Below, one piece after another: positions 1-8,665 of a stretch of DNA of 64,000 nt. Origin of the DNA: Sva-07 sp963793335 (GTDB taxonomy: Bacteria > Actinomycetota > Acidimicrobiia > Acidimicrobiales > Ilumatobacteraceae). How positions within the stretch are numbered: the stretch's first letter is position 1; every line of letters starts with the position of its first letter. The position numbers and the translations under genes were made by a program. The stretch lies in contig CAWBZS010000014.1 of NCBI GenBank assembly GCA_963793335.1, forward strand, positions 102,602 to 166,601, given 5' to 3'. The notes below the pieces were generated by a model that was given only the letters and a program-made list of their open reading frames with translations, did not search any database and was not told the origin of the DNA.

Positions 1-95
1 TCGTCGCTGCCGCAGGCTGCCGCGGTGGCAGCCAGGGCGACGACTGCCGCGACGGTGACGAGACGGCGACGGGCAGGTGGTGCGGGTGAACTCAT
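1..95 (-). CDS. N-terminus of a secreted lipoprotein (cut by window edge)
   Basis: Reading the minus strand from the ATG at 93-95 gives about 31 residues: a short polar start with three arginines, a hydrophobic alanine/valine-rich stretch, and then Ala-Ala-Ala-Cys-Gly-Ser-Asp. That is a typical actinobacterial lipoprotein signal peptide with a lipobox cysteine. The mature protein lies outside the window, so its role cannot be stated. The gene is read in the same direction as the MpaB-like gene upstream of it at 207-1049, with a palindromic repeat between them. Confidence 0.7.
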   Translation of the reverse strand, partial: MSSPAPPARRRLVTVAAVVALAATAAACGSD

Positions 96-143
96 GGCAC
101 GACGGTACTGGTTGCGCATCGACGCAAGCAGGGCACATCGGAG

Positions 144-193
144 GTTTGCGTTGCACTCCCGGTGGCCCGGCCCACCGATTGTGCAACGCAAAC
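144..193. repeat. Intergenic palindromic repeat, copy 1
   Basis: A perfect 13-bp inverted repeat (144-156 with 181-193) starting GTTTGCGTTGCAC encloses a second inner inverted repeat CGGTGG/CCACCG (160-165 and 172-177). The same design recurs at 42596-42645, and both copies are flanked by AACC-like and GGGTT-like bases. It sits just downstream of the MpaB-like gene and could act as a terminator hairpin, but no T-run follows on either strand. Confidence 0.8.
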
Positions 194-206
194 GGGTTTT
201 GAGGGG

Positions 207-1049
207 TCAGGGCGGTGGAGCGACCCATCGGAGCGTGTTGGTGACGAGCTCGCCGATCGGGCGCGCCGCCAGCCGCTCGGACACGGGAAGCCATGGCAGT
301 CGCAGCGCTGGTCGGGTCCACACCGGCATCAGCGCCACCGCGGCGGCTGCGATCATGGCGTACGGAGCACGCGCCGGCAGCGGGAGTGGTGGTTGGAGCA
401 GGAGGTATCGAGCGGCGTCACGCGCGGCGCCGCTCCCGCCTAGCTCTGGTCGGTATGCGGCGAGTCGGTCGCGGAGTGCGGCCTCGGACTCGGGAGGATC
501 GATGACGCCCAGTGCCCGGGCGACCACGGCAACGTCGGCGACGTACCGGTCTCGTTCGTCGCCGACCAGCGGTTGCTGTCCGTAGCGGTCGTGGGCTGCG
601 AGGAAGCTGTCGAGTTCGGCGATGTGGACCCACTCGAGCAGGTGTGGATCGTTCGCTGCGTACCGCCGGCCGTCAGGTGCTTCACCGACGACGCGCCGGT
701 GCACGCGGCGCACCCGGTCGACGGCGAGCTGCGCCTCGGACGCCGGCCCGAAGGTGGTGGCCGCCAGGAAGTCGGCGGTTCGCTGGAGACGACCCCACGG
801 ATCGTGTCGATAGTCGGAGTGCTGTGCCACGCCGGCCATCGCCAAGGGATGCAGCGACTGGAACAGGAGCGCGCGCATCCCGCCGATGAACATCGATGCG
901 TCCGAATGCACCCTCCGGATGGGAGCGTCGTCGGCGAACCACCCCGGCTCGGTGCTGTCGAGCAGCTCTGCGCGCCGAGCCGCCCCACCCGGGCCGCTGA
1001 CACGATCTCGCACCTGTTGGCCGAGCCATGAGCGCACGTCGGTTGGCAT
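207..1049 (-). CDS. MpaB/DUF2236-family oxygenase-like protein
   Basis: The 280-residue product resembles the DUF2236 (oxygenase MpaB, latex-clearing-protein-like) family, whose characterised members are b-type haem oxygenases. The recognisable parts are the N-terminal segment with SMFIGGMRALLFQSLHPLAMAG around residues 52-72 (conserved His67), a following H-x-D-Y-R-x-D-P-W-G-R region, and the segment FGPASEAQLAVDRVRRVHRRV. A hydrophobic helix lies near residues 220-240. The start at 1049 was chosen because family similarity begins right there; the frame stays open upstream but runs into the divergent AI-2E gene. Its substrate in bacteria is not known from sequence. Confidence 0.75.
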   Translation of the reverse strand: MPTDVRSWLGQQVRDRVSGPGGAARRAELLDSTEPGWFADDAPIRRVHSDASMFIGGMRALLFQSLHPLAMAGVAQHSDYRHDPWGRLQRTADFLAATTFGPASEAQLAVDRVRRVHRRVVGEAPDGRRYAANDPHLLEWVHIAELDSFLAAHDRYGQQPLVGDERDRYVADVAVVARALGVIDPPESEAALRDRLAAYRPELGGSGAARDAARYLLLQPPLPLPARAPYAMIAAAAVALMPVWTRPALRLPWLPVSERLAARPIGELVTNTLRWVAPPP

Positions 1050-1088
1050 GTGGCCATCGTGCCATGGCCCCGTGAGTACCATCCGGGC

Positions 1089-2318
1089 GTGCCCGAAGAT
1101 TCCTCGACGGATCCCCGAGCGGACGAGGCAGCGTCCCACACCGCCTTCGATGCTGGCGTGTCGTCGCCACGAGAGCGGGCGATGCCGCGCTGGGTGCTCC
1201 CCGCCATCGTGGTGTTCTGGACCGGGTACCTGCTGACGTTCACGGCCAGGTTCGTGTTCCACCGACTGTCGTCGCTGCTCGTGTTGCTGCTGGTCTCGGT
1301 GTTCCTGTCGTTGGCGATCGAGCCAGGTGTGAACCGTCTGGCCGACCGCGGCTGGCGACGCGGCCGCTCGACGATCATGATTCTGCTCGGAGTCCTCGGT
1401 GCATTCCTGATCTTCGCCGGTGCCGTCGGGACACTGGTCGGTACGCAGGTGGCCGACCTGCTCTCGGAATCCGATGCGTACATCACCGACACGGTGAACT
1501 TCATCAATGACAACTTCGGCACCAACGTCGACCCCGTGGACGTCATCGCGGAGTTCAACGATCCCGATGGTCGGGTGCAGGAGTTCATCGCCTCGCAGAG
1601 CGACGAAGCGTTGCGACTCTCGGTGACGGCAGTTGGCGTGATCTTCCAGGCGCTGTCGGTGTTGTTGTTCACCTTCTATCTCGTTGCCGACGGCCCCCGG
1701 ATGCGCCGGGCGCTCTGTTCGCGTCTCACACCGGCCCGGCAGGCGAGGGTGTTGCAGGGCTGGGAACTGGCGATCACCAAGACCGGCGGGTACCTCTACT
1801 CGCGAGCGCTGCTCGCCCTGCTGTCGGCGTTCTTCCACTGGATCGTGTTCCAAGCGATCGGCACGCCCGCGCCGGTCGCGCTCGCACTGTGGGTTGGCCT
1901 CGTCAGCCAGTTCCTGCCGGTCGTCGGCACCTACCTGGCGGGCATCCTGCCGGTGCTGTTGACGCTGCTCGAGTCGCCGTTGAACGCAGCAATCGTGATC
2001 GTCTTCATCGTGGTGTACCAGCAGATCGAGAACTACGTCTTCTCACCGCGCATCACCGCGCGGACCATGGAGTTGCACCCCGCTGTCGCATTTGGGGCTG
2101 CACTCGGCGGTGCGTCGTTGCTCGGTTTCGTGGGAGCGTTGTTGGCCCTTCCGGCCGCCGCGATGGCCCAGGCGTTCGCGAGTGAGTGGGGGAGCCGCTA
2201 CGACGTGATGGACAACCACCTCACCACCATGCCCGCGCCGAAGTCGGGGCGCTCGCGCAACGGGCCGGACGGGCCAGCTGAACCGCCCGGCGCACCAGGC
2301 GACGCGGCACCAGCGTGA
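1089..2318 (+). CDS. AI-2E family transporter (PerM/TqsA-like)
   Basis: This 409-residue membrane protein fits the AI-2E transporter (UPF0118) family. Paired N-terminal hydrophobic helices (LPAIVVFWTGYLL and LSSLLVLLLVSVFLSLAIEPGVNRLADRGW) are followed by a large soluble loop (about residues 100-170), then further helices and the conserved C-terminal region with QQIENYVFSPRI and GALLALPAAA. Members are proposed exporters or antiporters of small molecules; the substrate cannot be told here. The GTG at 1089 is preferred over GTG 1050 because it clears the divergent MpaB-like start. Its stop overlaps the GTG of the asparaginase gene by 4 nt, so the two are probably cotranscribed. Confidence 0.85.
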   Translation: MPEDSSTDPRADEAASHTAFDAGVSSPRERAMPRWVLPAIVVFWTGYLLTFTARFVFHRLSSLLVLLLVSVFLSLAIEPGVNRLADRGWRRGRSTIMILLGVLGAFLIFAGAVGTLVGTQVADLLSESDAYITDTVNFINDNFGTNVDPVDVIAEFNDPDGRVQEFIASQSDEALRLSVTAVGVIFQALSVLLFTFYLVADGPRMRRALCSRLTPARQARVLQGWELAITKTGGYLYSRALLALLSAFFHWIVFQAIGTPAPVALALWVGLVSQFLPVVGTYLAGILPVLLTLLESPLNAAIVIVFIVVYQQIENYVFSPRITARTMELHPAVAFGAALGGASLLGFVGALLALPAAAMAQAFASEWGSRYDVMDNHLTTMPAPKSGRSRNGPDGPAEPPGAPGDAAPA

Positions 2319-3283
2319 CCCGGTTCGACGGTGTCGTGGGGCCGATCGCCGTGGCGACGCGCAGTGGTCTCGAGGAGTCGGTGCATCATGGTGCAGCGGT
2401 CGCAGTCGATGCCGACGGGACGCCAACCGCGGCGATCGGCGACGTCGATCTCGTCGTGTATCCACGATCCTGCCTCAAGCCCATGCAGGCAGCAGCGATG
2501 GTGCAGCTCGGTCTCGATCTGCCGGACGAGTTGCTCGCCGTGGTGTGCGCCAGCCACGACGGATCCCCGCTCCATCTCGTTGCGGTCCGAGAGATCCTCG
2601 CCCGTCACGGTCTGACGGAGCACGACCTCGCCAACACGGCGGCCCGACCCTACGGACCGGGCCCACGCGCAGCGGCGCGTGCGGCCGGCATCGAGCCGTC
2701 GCCGTTGCAGCAGAACTGTTCGGGCAAGCACGCGGGCATGCTCGCCACTTGCAAGATCAACGGTTGGCCGATCGACGACTACCTGGAACAGGACCACCCG
2801 TTGCAGCGGGCGATCACCGATGCGATCGAAGGGGGCGGCACGACGGTCGCGCACGTCGGCGTCGATGGTTGCGGCGCACCCACGCACGCGCTGTCGCTTC
2901 GAGATCTCGCCGCCGCCTTCGGGGCACTTGCCGCAGAGGGCTCGGCGGTCGCGCGAGCGATGTGGGGCAATCCGGTGATGGTCGCGGGGCCTGAGCGCGA
3001 CGTCACGCTCTGGATGCAGGTGGTGCCGACGTTGATCACCAAAGATGGTGCTGCAGGCGTGATGGCGATGGGATTGGCCGACGGGCGGGCAGCTGCATTC
3101 AAGATCGCCGACGGTTCCGATCTGGCTCGGCGGGCGGTCACTCCCGAGGCATTGAGAGCACTCGGCGTCGACGTGGACCAGGTGGCACCCGACACGGTGG
3201 GCGACGTTCGTGTGCCGATCCTCGGACACGGGCACGAGGTCGGTGTGCTCCATGCGCTGGAATGGGCGTCGTGCAGTTCCTGA
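2315..3283 (+). CDS. Asparaginase II family L-asparaginase
   Basis: The 322-residue protein matches the asparaginase_II family (Rhizobium etli type, unrelated to the bacterial type I/II enzymes and structurally a beta-lactamase-like fold). Recognisable family blocks are the start TRSGLEESVHHGAAVAVDADG, the segment PRSCLKPMQAA with the Ser-x-x-Lys pair (about residues 51-55), CASHDGSPLH, and QNCSGKHAGML (about residues 131-141), then VGVDGCGAPTHALSL. It would hydrolyse L-asparagine to aspartate and ammonia in the cytoplasm. It overlaps the AI-2E gene by 4 nt upstream and the MBL hydrolase by 22 nt downstream, which suggests a three-gene transcript. Confidence 0.88.
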   Translation: MTRFDGVVGPIAVATRSGLEESVHHGAAVAVDADGTPTAAIGDVDLVVYPRSCLKPMQAAAMVQLGLDLPDELLAVVCASHDGSPLHLVAVREILARHGLTEHDLANTAARPYGPGPRAAARAAGIEPSPLQQNCSGKHAGMLATCKINGWPIDDYLEQDHPLQRAITDAIEGGGTTVAHVGVDGCGAPTHALSLRDLAAAFGALAAEGSAVARAMWGNPVMVAGPERDVTLWMQVVPTLITKDGAAGVMAMGLADGRAAAFKIADGSDLARRAVTPEALRALGVDVDQVAPDTVGDVRVPILGHGHEVGVLHALEWASCSS

Positions 3284-4293
3284 CCCTCGACCGATCTGCG
3301 TTCGCTTACGGCGCCGTGATGCCGGTCGCCCCGCTCGTGCACCGGGTCATCGCGGAGAACCCGTCGAAGTTCACCTATCACGGCACCGGGACCTACATCG
3401 TCGGTGCCGACGGAGCCGCCGCCGGTGGCCTCCGCGGGGACGTGGCGGTGATCGACCCTGGGCCTCGTCTCGACAGCCATCGCGACGCGCTCGGCGCAGC
3501 GCTGTCCGGGTGCACCGTGCGGGCCATCTTGATCACGCACTGTCACGCCGACCATTCGCCGCTCGCAGGTTGGCTTGCGGCCGAGACCGGGGCGCCGACG
3601 CTCGCGTTCGGTCCCCACGGTGACGACTCGTGGGACATTGGCGACGATCCCCCGGAGTTGCTCGCTGCGGAAGCGGCCGAACGAGCCGCCGACGCGGAAG
3701 CGACCGAACCAGCCGCCGACGCCGAGTCGGTGGTCGAGGAATCGACCGACCGCGACTTCGTTCCCGACATGTCCGTGCGCACCGGCGACGAGGTGGCGAG
3801 CGGCAACGGTTGGCGCATGACGGCGCTCGAGACGCCCGGGCACACCTCGAATCACACGTGCTTCACCCTCGACGACGGCGTCACCCGCACGATCTTCACC
3901 GGCGACCACGTGATGGGATGGAGTACCACGGTCGTGTCGCCGCCCGATGGCGACATGGCTGCGTATCTCGAATCGCTCCGCCAGGTGGCAGGGCGCGAAC
4001 ACCACGTCGCGATCCCCACCCACGGTCCACCGATTGCCGACCCGTCGCAGTTCGTCAACGAGTTGATCGAGCATCGGTTGCAGCGGGAGTCACAGGTGCT
4101 GGCGGCGGTGCGGTCCGGTCTCGACACGATCGGCGCGATCGTCGAGTCGCTGTACGTCGACGTGCGCCGCGAGCTGCACAAGCCGGCTCGACGCAGTGTG
4201 TTGTCGCATCTCGTGAAGCTCGTCGACGAGGGATCGGTGGCCGTCGTCGGCTCGACCCGTCCTCGCCTCGACTCGAGCTATCACCCGGCTTGA
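3262..4293 (+). CDS. MBL-fold metallo-hydrolase (LACTB2-like)
   Basis: The 343-residue product has the metallo-beta-lactamase signature H93-C-H95-A-D97-H98 and later the metal ligands in ETPGHTSNHTCF and FTGDHVMGWS, ending with a winged-helix-like tail (RRELHKPARRSVLSHLVKLVDEG), as in LACTB2-type hydrolases. Compared with relatives it carries an extra alanine/glutamate-rich insert after PPELL, encoded by a 27-bp tandem duplication (about 3669-3722). Its start lies inside the asparaginase gene. A later ATG (MPVAPLV) could also serve. The substrate is unknown; this family includes thioesterases and nucleases. Confidence 0.85.
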   Translation: MGVVQFLTLDRSAFAYGAVMPVAPLVHRVIAENPSKFTYHGTGTYIVGADGAAAGGLRGDVAVIDPGPRLDSHRDALGAALSGCTVRAILITHCHADHSPLAGWLAAETGAPTLAFGPHGDDSWDIGDDPPELLAAEAAERAADAEATEPAADAESVVEESTDRDFVPDMSVRTGDEVASGNGWRMTALETPGHTSNHTCFTLDDGVTRTIFTGDHVMGWSTTVVSPPDGDMAAYLESLRQVAGREHHVAIPTHGPPIADPSQFVNELIEHRLQRESQVLAAVRSGLDTIGAIVESLYVDVRRELHKPARRSVLSHLVKLVDEGSVAVVGSTRPRLDSSYHPA

Positions 4294-4375
4294 CCCCCGC
4301 TGCTCGGTGCATGGTCTGTCGGCGGAGCCCGGGCTGGGATTGGCTCAGCGCTCGCCGATCGGCCACGATGCTCGG

Positions 4376-5545
4376 ATGAAGCGCACCACGGCACTGCTCG
4401 CCCTCGTCGCTGCGATCGTGATGGCGGCGTGCAGCACCGATGACGGTGCCACCGGCGATGTGGCTGCCACCACCGAGGCCGAGGCGGCACCCACGACGAG
4501 CGCCGCACCGGCCACGAGCACCGCTCCGTCGACGACCGCATCGCCCCCGACGACGGCAGGCCCCGAGAGCACGGTGGCCGCCACGGTTGGCGACTGGACG
4601 GCGATCCCGGTGGGCGACGACTGCATGTGCGCCGACGGCAGCGAGTTCGAATTGTGGGAACGCCCGGCGGATCCCACCAAGGTGGTCCTGTATCTCCAAG
4701 GCGGAGGAGCCTGCTTCAGCGCAGAGACCTGTGGACCCGACAATCCCACGTACACCCGCAACCTCGACCTCGGTGTGGCACCGGGCTTCGATGGCATCTT
4801 CGACGAGACCAACGCCGAGAACCCGGTGGCCGCACACTCGATCGTCTACGTGCCGTACTGCACCGGCGACGTCCATCTCGGCACACGGACCAACGAGTAC
4901 TCCGACACGGTCACCATCGAACACCGTGGCTTCCTCAACGCAACGAAGGGCCTCGAGACGGTGTTGGAGAACTATCCGGACGTCGAGCAACTCGTGGTCG
5001 CCGGGGCCAGTGCCGGCTCGATTCCCACGCCACTGTTCGCGGGGCTCGCCGCGGATTCGCTCCCAGGGGTGGAGATCATCACGTTCGGTGACAGTTCAGC
5101 TGCCTATCCCGACACACCCGTGCTCAACGCGTCGATCGGCGGGCTGTGGGGCGTGCTGGAGACCGTGCCCGAGTGGCCGGTCTACGACGGGATCACCGCT
5201 GAGGAGTGGAGCTTTCCGGGCCTCTACGTCAGCGCGGGCACCGAGCACCCGGACATCACGTTCGCCCGATTCGACTACGCCTACGACGGTGTACAGGCCG
5301 GCTTCGCTGCGCTGGCGGGCATCGCCGCCGACGACCTCGTGACCTTCATCGATCAGACCGAGACCGACATCGAGGCAGCCGGCGTGGACGTGGCCTCGTA
5401 CGTCGCTCCAGGCGATGATCACACGATCGTGCTGAGCGACGCCTTCTACGAGATGGACGTCGAGGGCGTGCGCCTCGTCGACTGGTTCACCGCGCTGGTC
5501 GACGGCGACGTCCCCGCTGACGTTCGCTGCACGGAGTGTCGCTGA
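4376..5545 (+). CDS. Pectinacetylesterase-family lipoprotein
   Basis: The 389-residue product starts with a lipoprotein signal peptide (lipobox VMAAC, Cys19) and a Thr/Ala/Pro-rich linker to about residue 65. The rest resembles the pectinacetylesterase family (plant PAE and animal Notum, alpha/beta hydrolases): LYLQGGGACFS gives the oxyanion-hole loop, VPYCTGDVHLG follows, the nucleophile elbow is GASAGS (Ser about residue 213), and a late Gly-Asp-Asp-His segment (about residue 355) could supply Asp/His. It is probably an exported, membrane-anchored carboxylesterase. The substrate is not implied by the neighbours. Confidence 0.8.
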   Translation: MKRTTALLALVAAIVMAACSTDDGATGDVAATTEAEAAPTTSAAPATSTAPSTTASPPTTAGPESTVAATVGDWTAIPVGDDCMCADGSEFELWERPADPTKVVLYLQGGGACFSAETCGPDNPTYTRNLDLGVAPGFDGIFDETNAENPVAAHSIVYVPYCTGDVHLGTRTNEYSDTVTIEHRGFLNATKGLETVLENYPDVEQLVVAGASAGSIPTPLFAGLAADSLPGVEIITFGDSSAAYPDTPVLNASIGGLWGVLETVPEWPVYDGITAEEWSFPGLYVSAGTEHPDITFARFDYAYDGVQAGFAALAGIAADDLVTFIDQTETDIEAAGVDVASYVAPGDDHTIVLSDAFYEMDVEGVRLVDWFTALVDGDVPADVRCTECR

Positions 5546-5573
5546 TCCCGGCCGGCGCGTCGGTCGATGTCCC

Positions 5574-5697
5574 GCTCCGGTGAGATCGGTGTGGACCTGT
5601 GGCTGTCACCTCTCACCGCAACCGGGTGGAGTCGAGCTTCGGTGAGATCGGTGTGTACCTGTGGCTGTCACCTCTCACCGCAACCGGGTGGGGTCGT
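5574..5697. repeat. 62-bp tandem repeat, two copies, each forming a hairpin
   Basis: Units at 5574-5635 and 5636-5697 differ at only about four positions. Each contains CGGTGAGA, then GGTG, and later CACC followed by TCTCACCG, so each can fold into a stem. The repeat sits exactly between the convergent pectinacetylesterase and DoxX genes, a position suited to bidirectional termination. Confidence 0.85.
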
Positions 5698-5702
5698 GCG
5701 CC

Positions 5703-6128
5703 TCAGCGGAAGTTGAAGGCGCCGTCGGTGATCGTGTACGGCAGGCCGAAGCCGAAGGTGTCGCGGGCGAAGAACGAGAACAGCACGACGCAGGCACCGA
5801 TCAGCGCGATGTTCTTCATGAACAGGGCCATCTGGTTGGCGCGCGCCGCGGGGTCGCGTTCGGCCCAGAACTTGTGCATCAGGAAGGTGACGGGGAGCAA
5901 CGTGACGATCAGCAGCAATGCTCCGAGATCGCCCCAGATCCCGAACAACACCGACACGCCGCCGACGATGAACGCAATCGCGGTGGCGATCACGCCCGCC
6001 TTCGTCGGTCCGACGCCGCGCTCAGCGGCGTAGCGGGTCGACCCTTCGAGGTCGATCAGCATGCCTGCACCCGATGCGATGAAGAGGGCGCAGAACAGGA
6101 TCCGACCGATCAACCAGAGTTCGTCCAT
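5703..6128 (-). CDS. DoxX-family membrane protein
   Basis: The 141-residue product has four hydrophobic helices (starting LWLIGRILFCALFIASGAGML, then VIATAIAFIVGGVSVLFGIWG, LGALLLIVTLLPVTFLM and IALIGACVVLFSFF) with the GRILFALLFIxSG-type start of DoxX/DoxD-like proteins. Members are small integral membrane proteins, some linked to quinone or sulphur redox chemistry, but function cannot be assigned. The ATG at 6126-6128 directly precedes the family-like first helix. It shares direction with the CoxL-like gene upstream, separated by about 55 bp. Confidence 0.75.
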   Translation of the reverse strand: MDELWLIGRILFCALFIASGAGMLIDLEGSTRYAAERGVGPTKAGVIATAIAFIVGGVSVLFGIWGDLGALLLIVTLLPVTFLMHKFWAERDPAARANQMALFMKNIALIGACVVLFSFFARDTFGFGLPYTITDGAFNFR

Positions 6129-6183
6129 GTGCCGAGTGTGGCATGCCGACCGAACCGAAGGTGACGGGGCTGATGACGATTGC

Positions 6184-8589
6184 TCAGATTCCGTCGGCGG
6201 CAGCTGCGCCTGCGGCGTCCTCTTCGACTGCGACATCGTGCGCCGAGCGGAGGCGCTCGAACACCTCAGGTGGCTCGCTCCAAGGGTCGGCCAGCGTGCC
6301 GGCTCGCGCGTCTCGAATGGTGGCCCACACCCGTTCCGGTGTGCAGGGCAGGTCGATGTGGCGAACGCCCAGATGGGCTACGGCGTCGATCACCGCGTTC
6401 TGCACCGCTGGCGTGGCACCGATCGTGGCCGCTTCGCCGATGCCCTTCGCCCCGAGCGGGTTGAGCGGGGTGGGCGTCTCGGTCGAGTGCGTCTCGAACG
6501 ACGGCAGTTCGGCTGCTGACGGGATGCCGTAGTCGGCCAGATTCGACGTGACCGGGTTGCCGTCGACGTCGTAGCGGACCTCCTCGAACAGTGCCTGGCC
6601 GACCCCTGCGGCGATGCCGCCGTGCTGCTGGCCTTCCACCAGGAGCGGGGCGAGCACCGTGCCGCAGTCGTCGACCGCGACGTGGCGAATGAGGCGTACC
6701 TTGCCGGTGTCGGTGTCGACCTCGACGACGGCGATGTGAGCGCCGAACGGGAACGTGGCACCCTCCTGATGGAAGTCGAACTCGCCGTCGAGCTGCTCGT
6801 CGATCGCAGCGGCCTGCGTGGCGAGCTCGCCCCAGCTGAGCGCCTGCGCCGGCACGCCTGCGACACCGATCGTGCCTGCGTCGGTGTCGACCACGATGTC
6901 GGCGACGTCGGCCTCGAGCAGCCGTGCCGCGAGCTGTTTCGCCTTGGCCACCAGCGCCTCGGTGGCGCCGCGCACCGCCGAACCGCCGAGCTGGAGCGAT
7001 CGGGATCCTCCCGTCCCTCCGCCCGTGCGCACTCGGTCGGTGTCGCCGTCGACCAGCGTGATCTGCTCCACCGGGATGCCGGTCTGATCGGAGACGAGCA
7101 TGGCGTACGCGGTCTGGTGGCCCTGTCCGTGCGACTGTGTGCCCGCATAGATCGTGGCCGAGCCGTCGGCATGTACCTCCAGCGCGCCGAACTCGTCCGC
7201 ACCGCCTCCAGCGGTGATCTCCACGTACGACGCCACGCCGATGCCGAGCTGGACGACATCGCCGCGCTCGCGTCGACGTGCCTGCTCGGCGCGGAGGCCC
7301 TCGTAGCCCGCCTCGGCCGCGGCCCGATCGAGTGGGAACGTGTAGCGACCCGAGTCGTAGGTGTTGCCGGTGAGGGTGCGGAACGGGAACACGTCGTCGC
7401 CGAGGAAGTTGCGCCGTCGGATGTCGATCGGATCGATCCCCAACTCGATCGCTGCCTGGTCGACGAGCCGTTCGAGCAGTGCCGTGGCCTCGGGTCGACC
7501 AGCGCCGCGGTACGCGCCCATCGGTGTGGTGTTGGTGACCGCGACCGCCACGTCGAACTCGATCGCCGGGAAAGCGTACGTGCCCTGCGCCATGCGTCGG
7601 GTGCCGCCGGGCAGGAACGCGCCGACGCTCGGATAGGCGCCGGCGTCTCCGACGAGTCGCACCCGGAGTCCGGTGAAGTCACCGTCGGTGCTGCAGCCGA
7701 GCTCCGCGTACTGGATCTGGCCGCGGCTGTGGGGAAGCGCCTTCATGTCGTCGCTGCGCGGTGGCACCCACACCACCGGACGTCCGGTACGCCGTGCCGC
7801 CGCCCCGACCACGGTGTACTCGGCGTGGATGCCGGCCTTGCCCCCGAAGCCGCCGCCGACCTGCGGGGTGATCACGCGAATCTCGCTCTGGTCCATCGTG
7901 AGCGCGTTGGCGAGCTGTGCGTGCAATCCGTGAGGCATCTGCGTGGAGGCCCAGAACGTCATGCGACCGTCGTCGCCGATCTCGGCGGCGCAGCAGTCGG
8001 GTTCCATCGGCACGACTGCCATGCGTTGGTTGACGTAGCGCCCGCGGACCACGGTGTCGGCCTCGGCGAGATCGGCGCGGTGCCTGTCGATGATCACCAA
8101 CGCCTGGTTGTCGCCGTGTTCGGCGAAGATCGCAGTGGCGTCGTGGGCCAACGCCGCTTCGGCGGCGGTGTAGGCGGCGAGCTCGTCGATCTCCACCCAG
8201 ACCATTTCAGCGGCATCCTCACCCTGCTCGAAGGTCTCGGCAAGCACCACGGCGACCGGCTCACCGACGAAGCGCACCGTTCCATCGGCCAGCGGCGGGC
8301 GAGCGAAATCGGCGTGGACCGTGGCGAACCCGTGATGTGGCGCGATGCCGAGCTCGGCGGCGGTGAGGATCTCGACGACGCCCGGCATCTCGGCGGCGTC
8401 GTCGGTGTGGATCGACCGGATGGTGCCGTGAGCGACGTCGGAGCGCACGAACACGGCATGCAGCTTGTCGGCGAGCGGCAGGTCGGCCAGGTACCTCCGG
8501 CTGCCGGCGAGGAGCCCGGGATCCTCGGTGCGCAGGACCCGAGTCCCGAGGATCGATCCTGCGCGGGCAACTGCTGCGGTGTCGGTCAC
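6184..8589 (-). CDS. Xanthine dehydrogenase/CO dehydrogenase-type Mo-binding subunit (form II CoxL-like)
   Basis: The 801-residue protein is a molybdopterin-cytosine-dinucleotide-type hydroxylase large subunit: N-terminal a/b hammerhead (about residues 15-125, ending before the Mo-binding domains), the Mo-cofactor segments QVGGGFGGKAGIH and GAYRGAGRPEA, SHGQGHQT, and the C-terminal catalytic glutamate block GAKGIGEAATIG. The AYRGAGR active-site loop is the one typical of form II CoxL, not the AYxCSFR loop of true aerobic CO dehydrogenases, so CO oxidation should not be assumed. No small FeS or medium FAD subunit lies next to it. The GTG at 8587-8589 is chosen because upstream residues look random. 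Confidence 0.88.
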   Translation of the reverse strand: MTDTAAVARAGSILGTRVLRTEDPGLLAGSRRYLADLPLADKLHAVFVRSDVAHGTIRSIHTDDAAEMPGVVEILTAAELGIAPHHGFATVHADFARPPLADGTVRFVGEPVAVVLAETFEQGEDAAEMVWVEIDELAAYTAAEAALAHDATAIFAEHGDNQALVIIDRHRADLAEADTVVRGRYVNQRMAVVPMEPDCCAAEIGDDGRMTFWASTQMPHGLHAQLANALTMDQSEIRVITPQVGGGFGGKAGIHAEYTVVGAAARRTGRPVVWVPPRSDDMKALPHSRGQIQYAELGCSTDGDFTGLRVRLVGDAGAYPSVGAFLPGGTRRMAQGTYAFPAIEFDVAVAVTNTTPMGAYRGAGRPEATALLERLVDQAAIELGIDPIDIRRRNFLGDDVFPFRTLTGNTYDSGRYTFPLDRAAAEAGYEGLRAEQARRRERGDVVQLGIGVASYVEITAGGGADEFGALEVHADGSATIYAGTQSHGQGHQTAYAMLVSDQTGIPVEQITLVDGDTDRVRTGGGTGGSRSLQLGGSAVRGATEALVAKAKQLAARLLEADVADIVVDTDAGTIGVAGVPAQALSWGELATQAAAIDEQLDGEFDFHQEGATFPFGAHIAVVEVDTDTGKVRLIRHVAVDDCGTVLAPLLVEGQQHGGIAAGVGQALFEEVRYDVDGNPVTSNLADYGIPSAAELPSFETHSTETPTPLNPLGAKGIGEAATIGATPAVQNAVIDAVAHLGVRHIDLPCTPERVWATIRDARAGTLADPWSEPPEVFERLRSAHDVAVEEDAAGAAAADGI

Positions 8590-8665
8590 CGGGTCGAAGT
8601 TAGCGGGGTCTCGTCGACGGCCGACTGCCCGTCGACCTCCACGGAGGTGCCAGACTCCGCGACGC

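Noticed and set aside
207..1853. Long 548-residue minus-strand frame across the AI-2E gene
   Set aside because: The part before the MpaB-like start lies opposite the real AI-2E gene and is low-complexity; only 207-1049 is kept.
6184..8589. True aerobic CO dehydrogenase
   Set aside because: The active-site loop is AYRGAGR, not the AYxCSFR of form I CoxL, and no CoxM or CoxS is adjacent.
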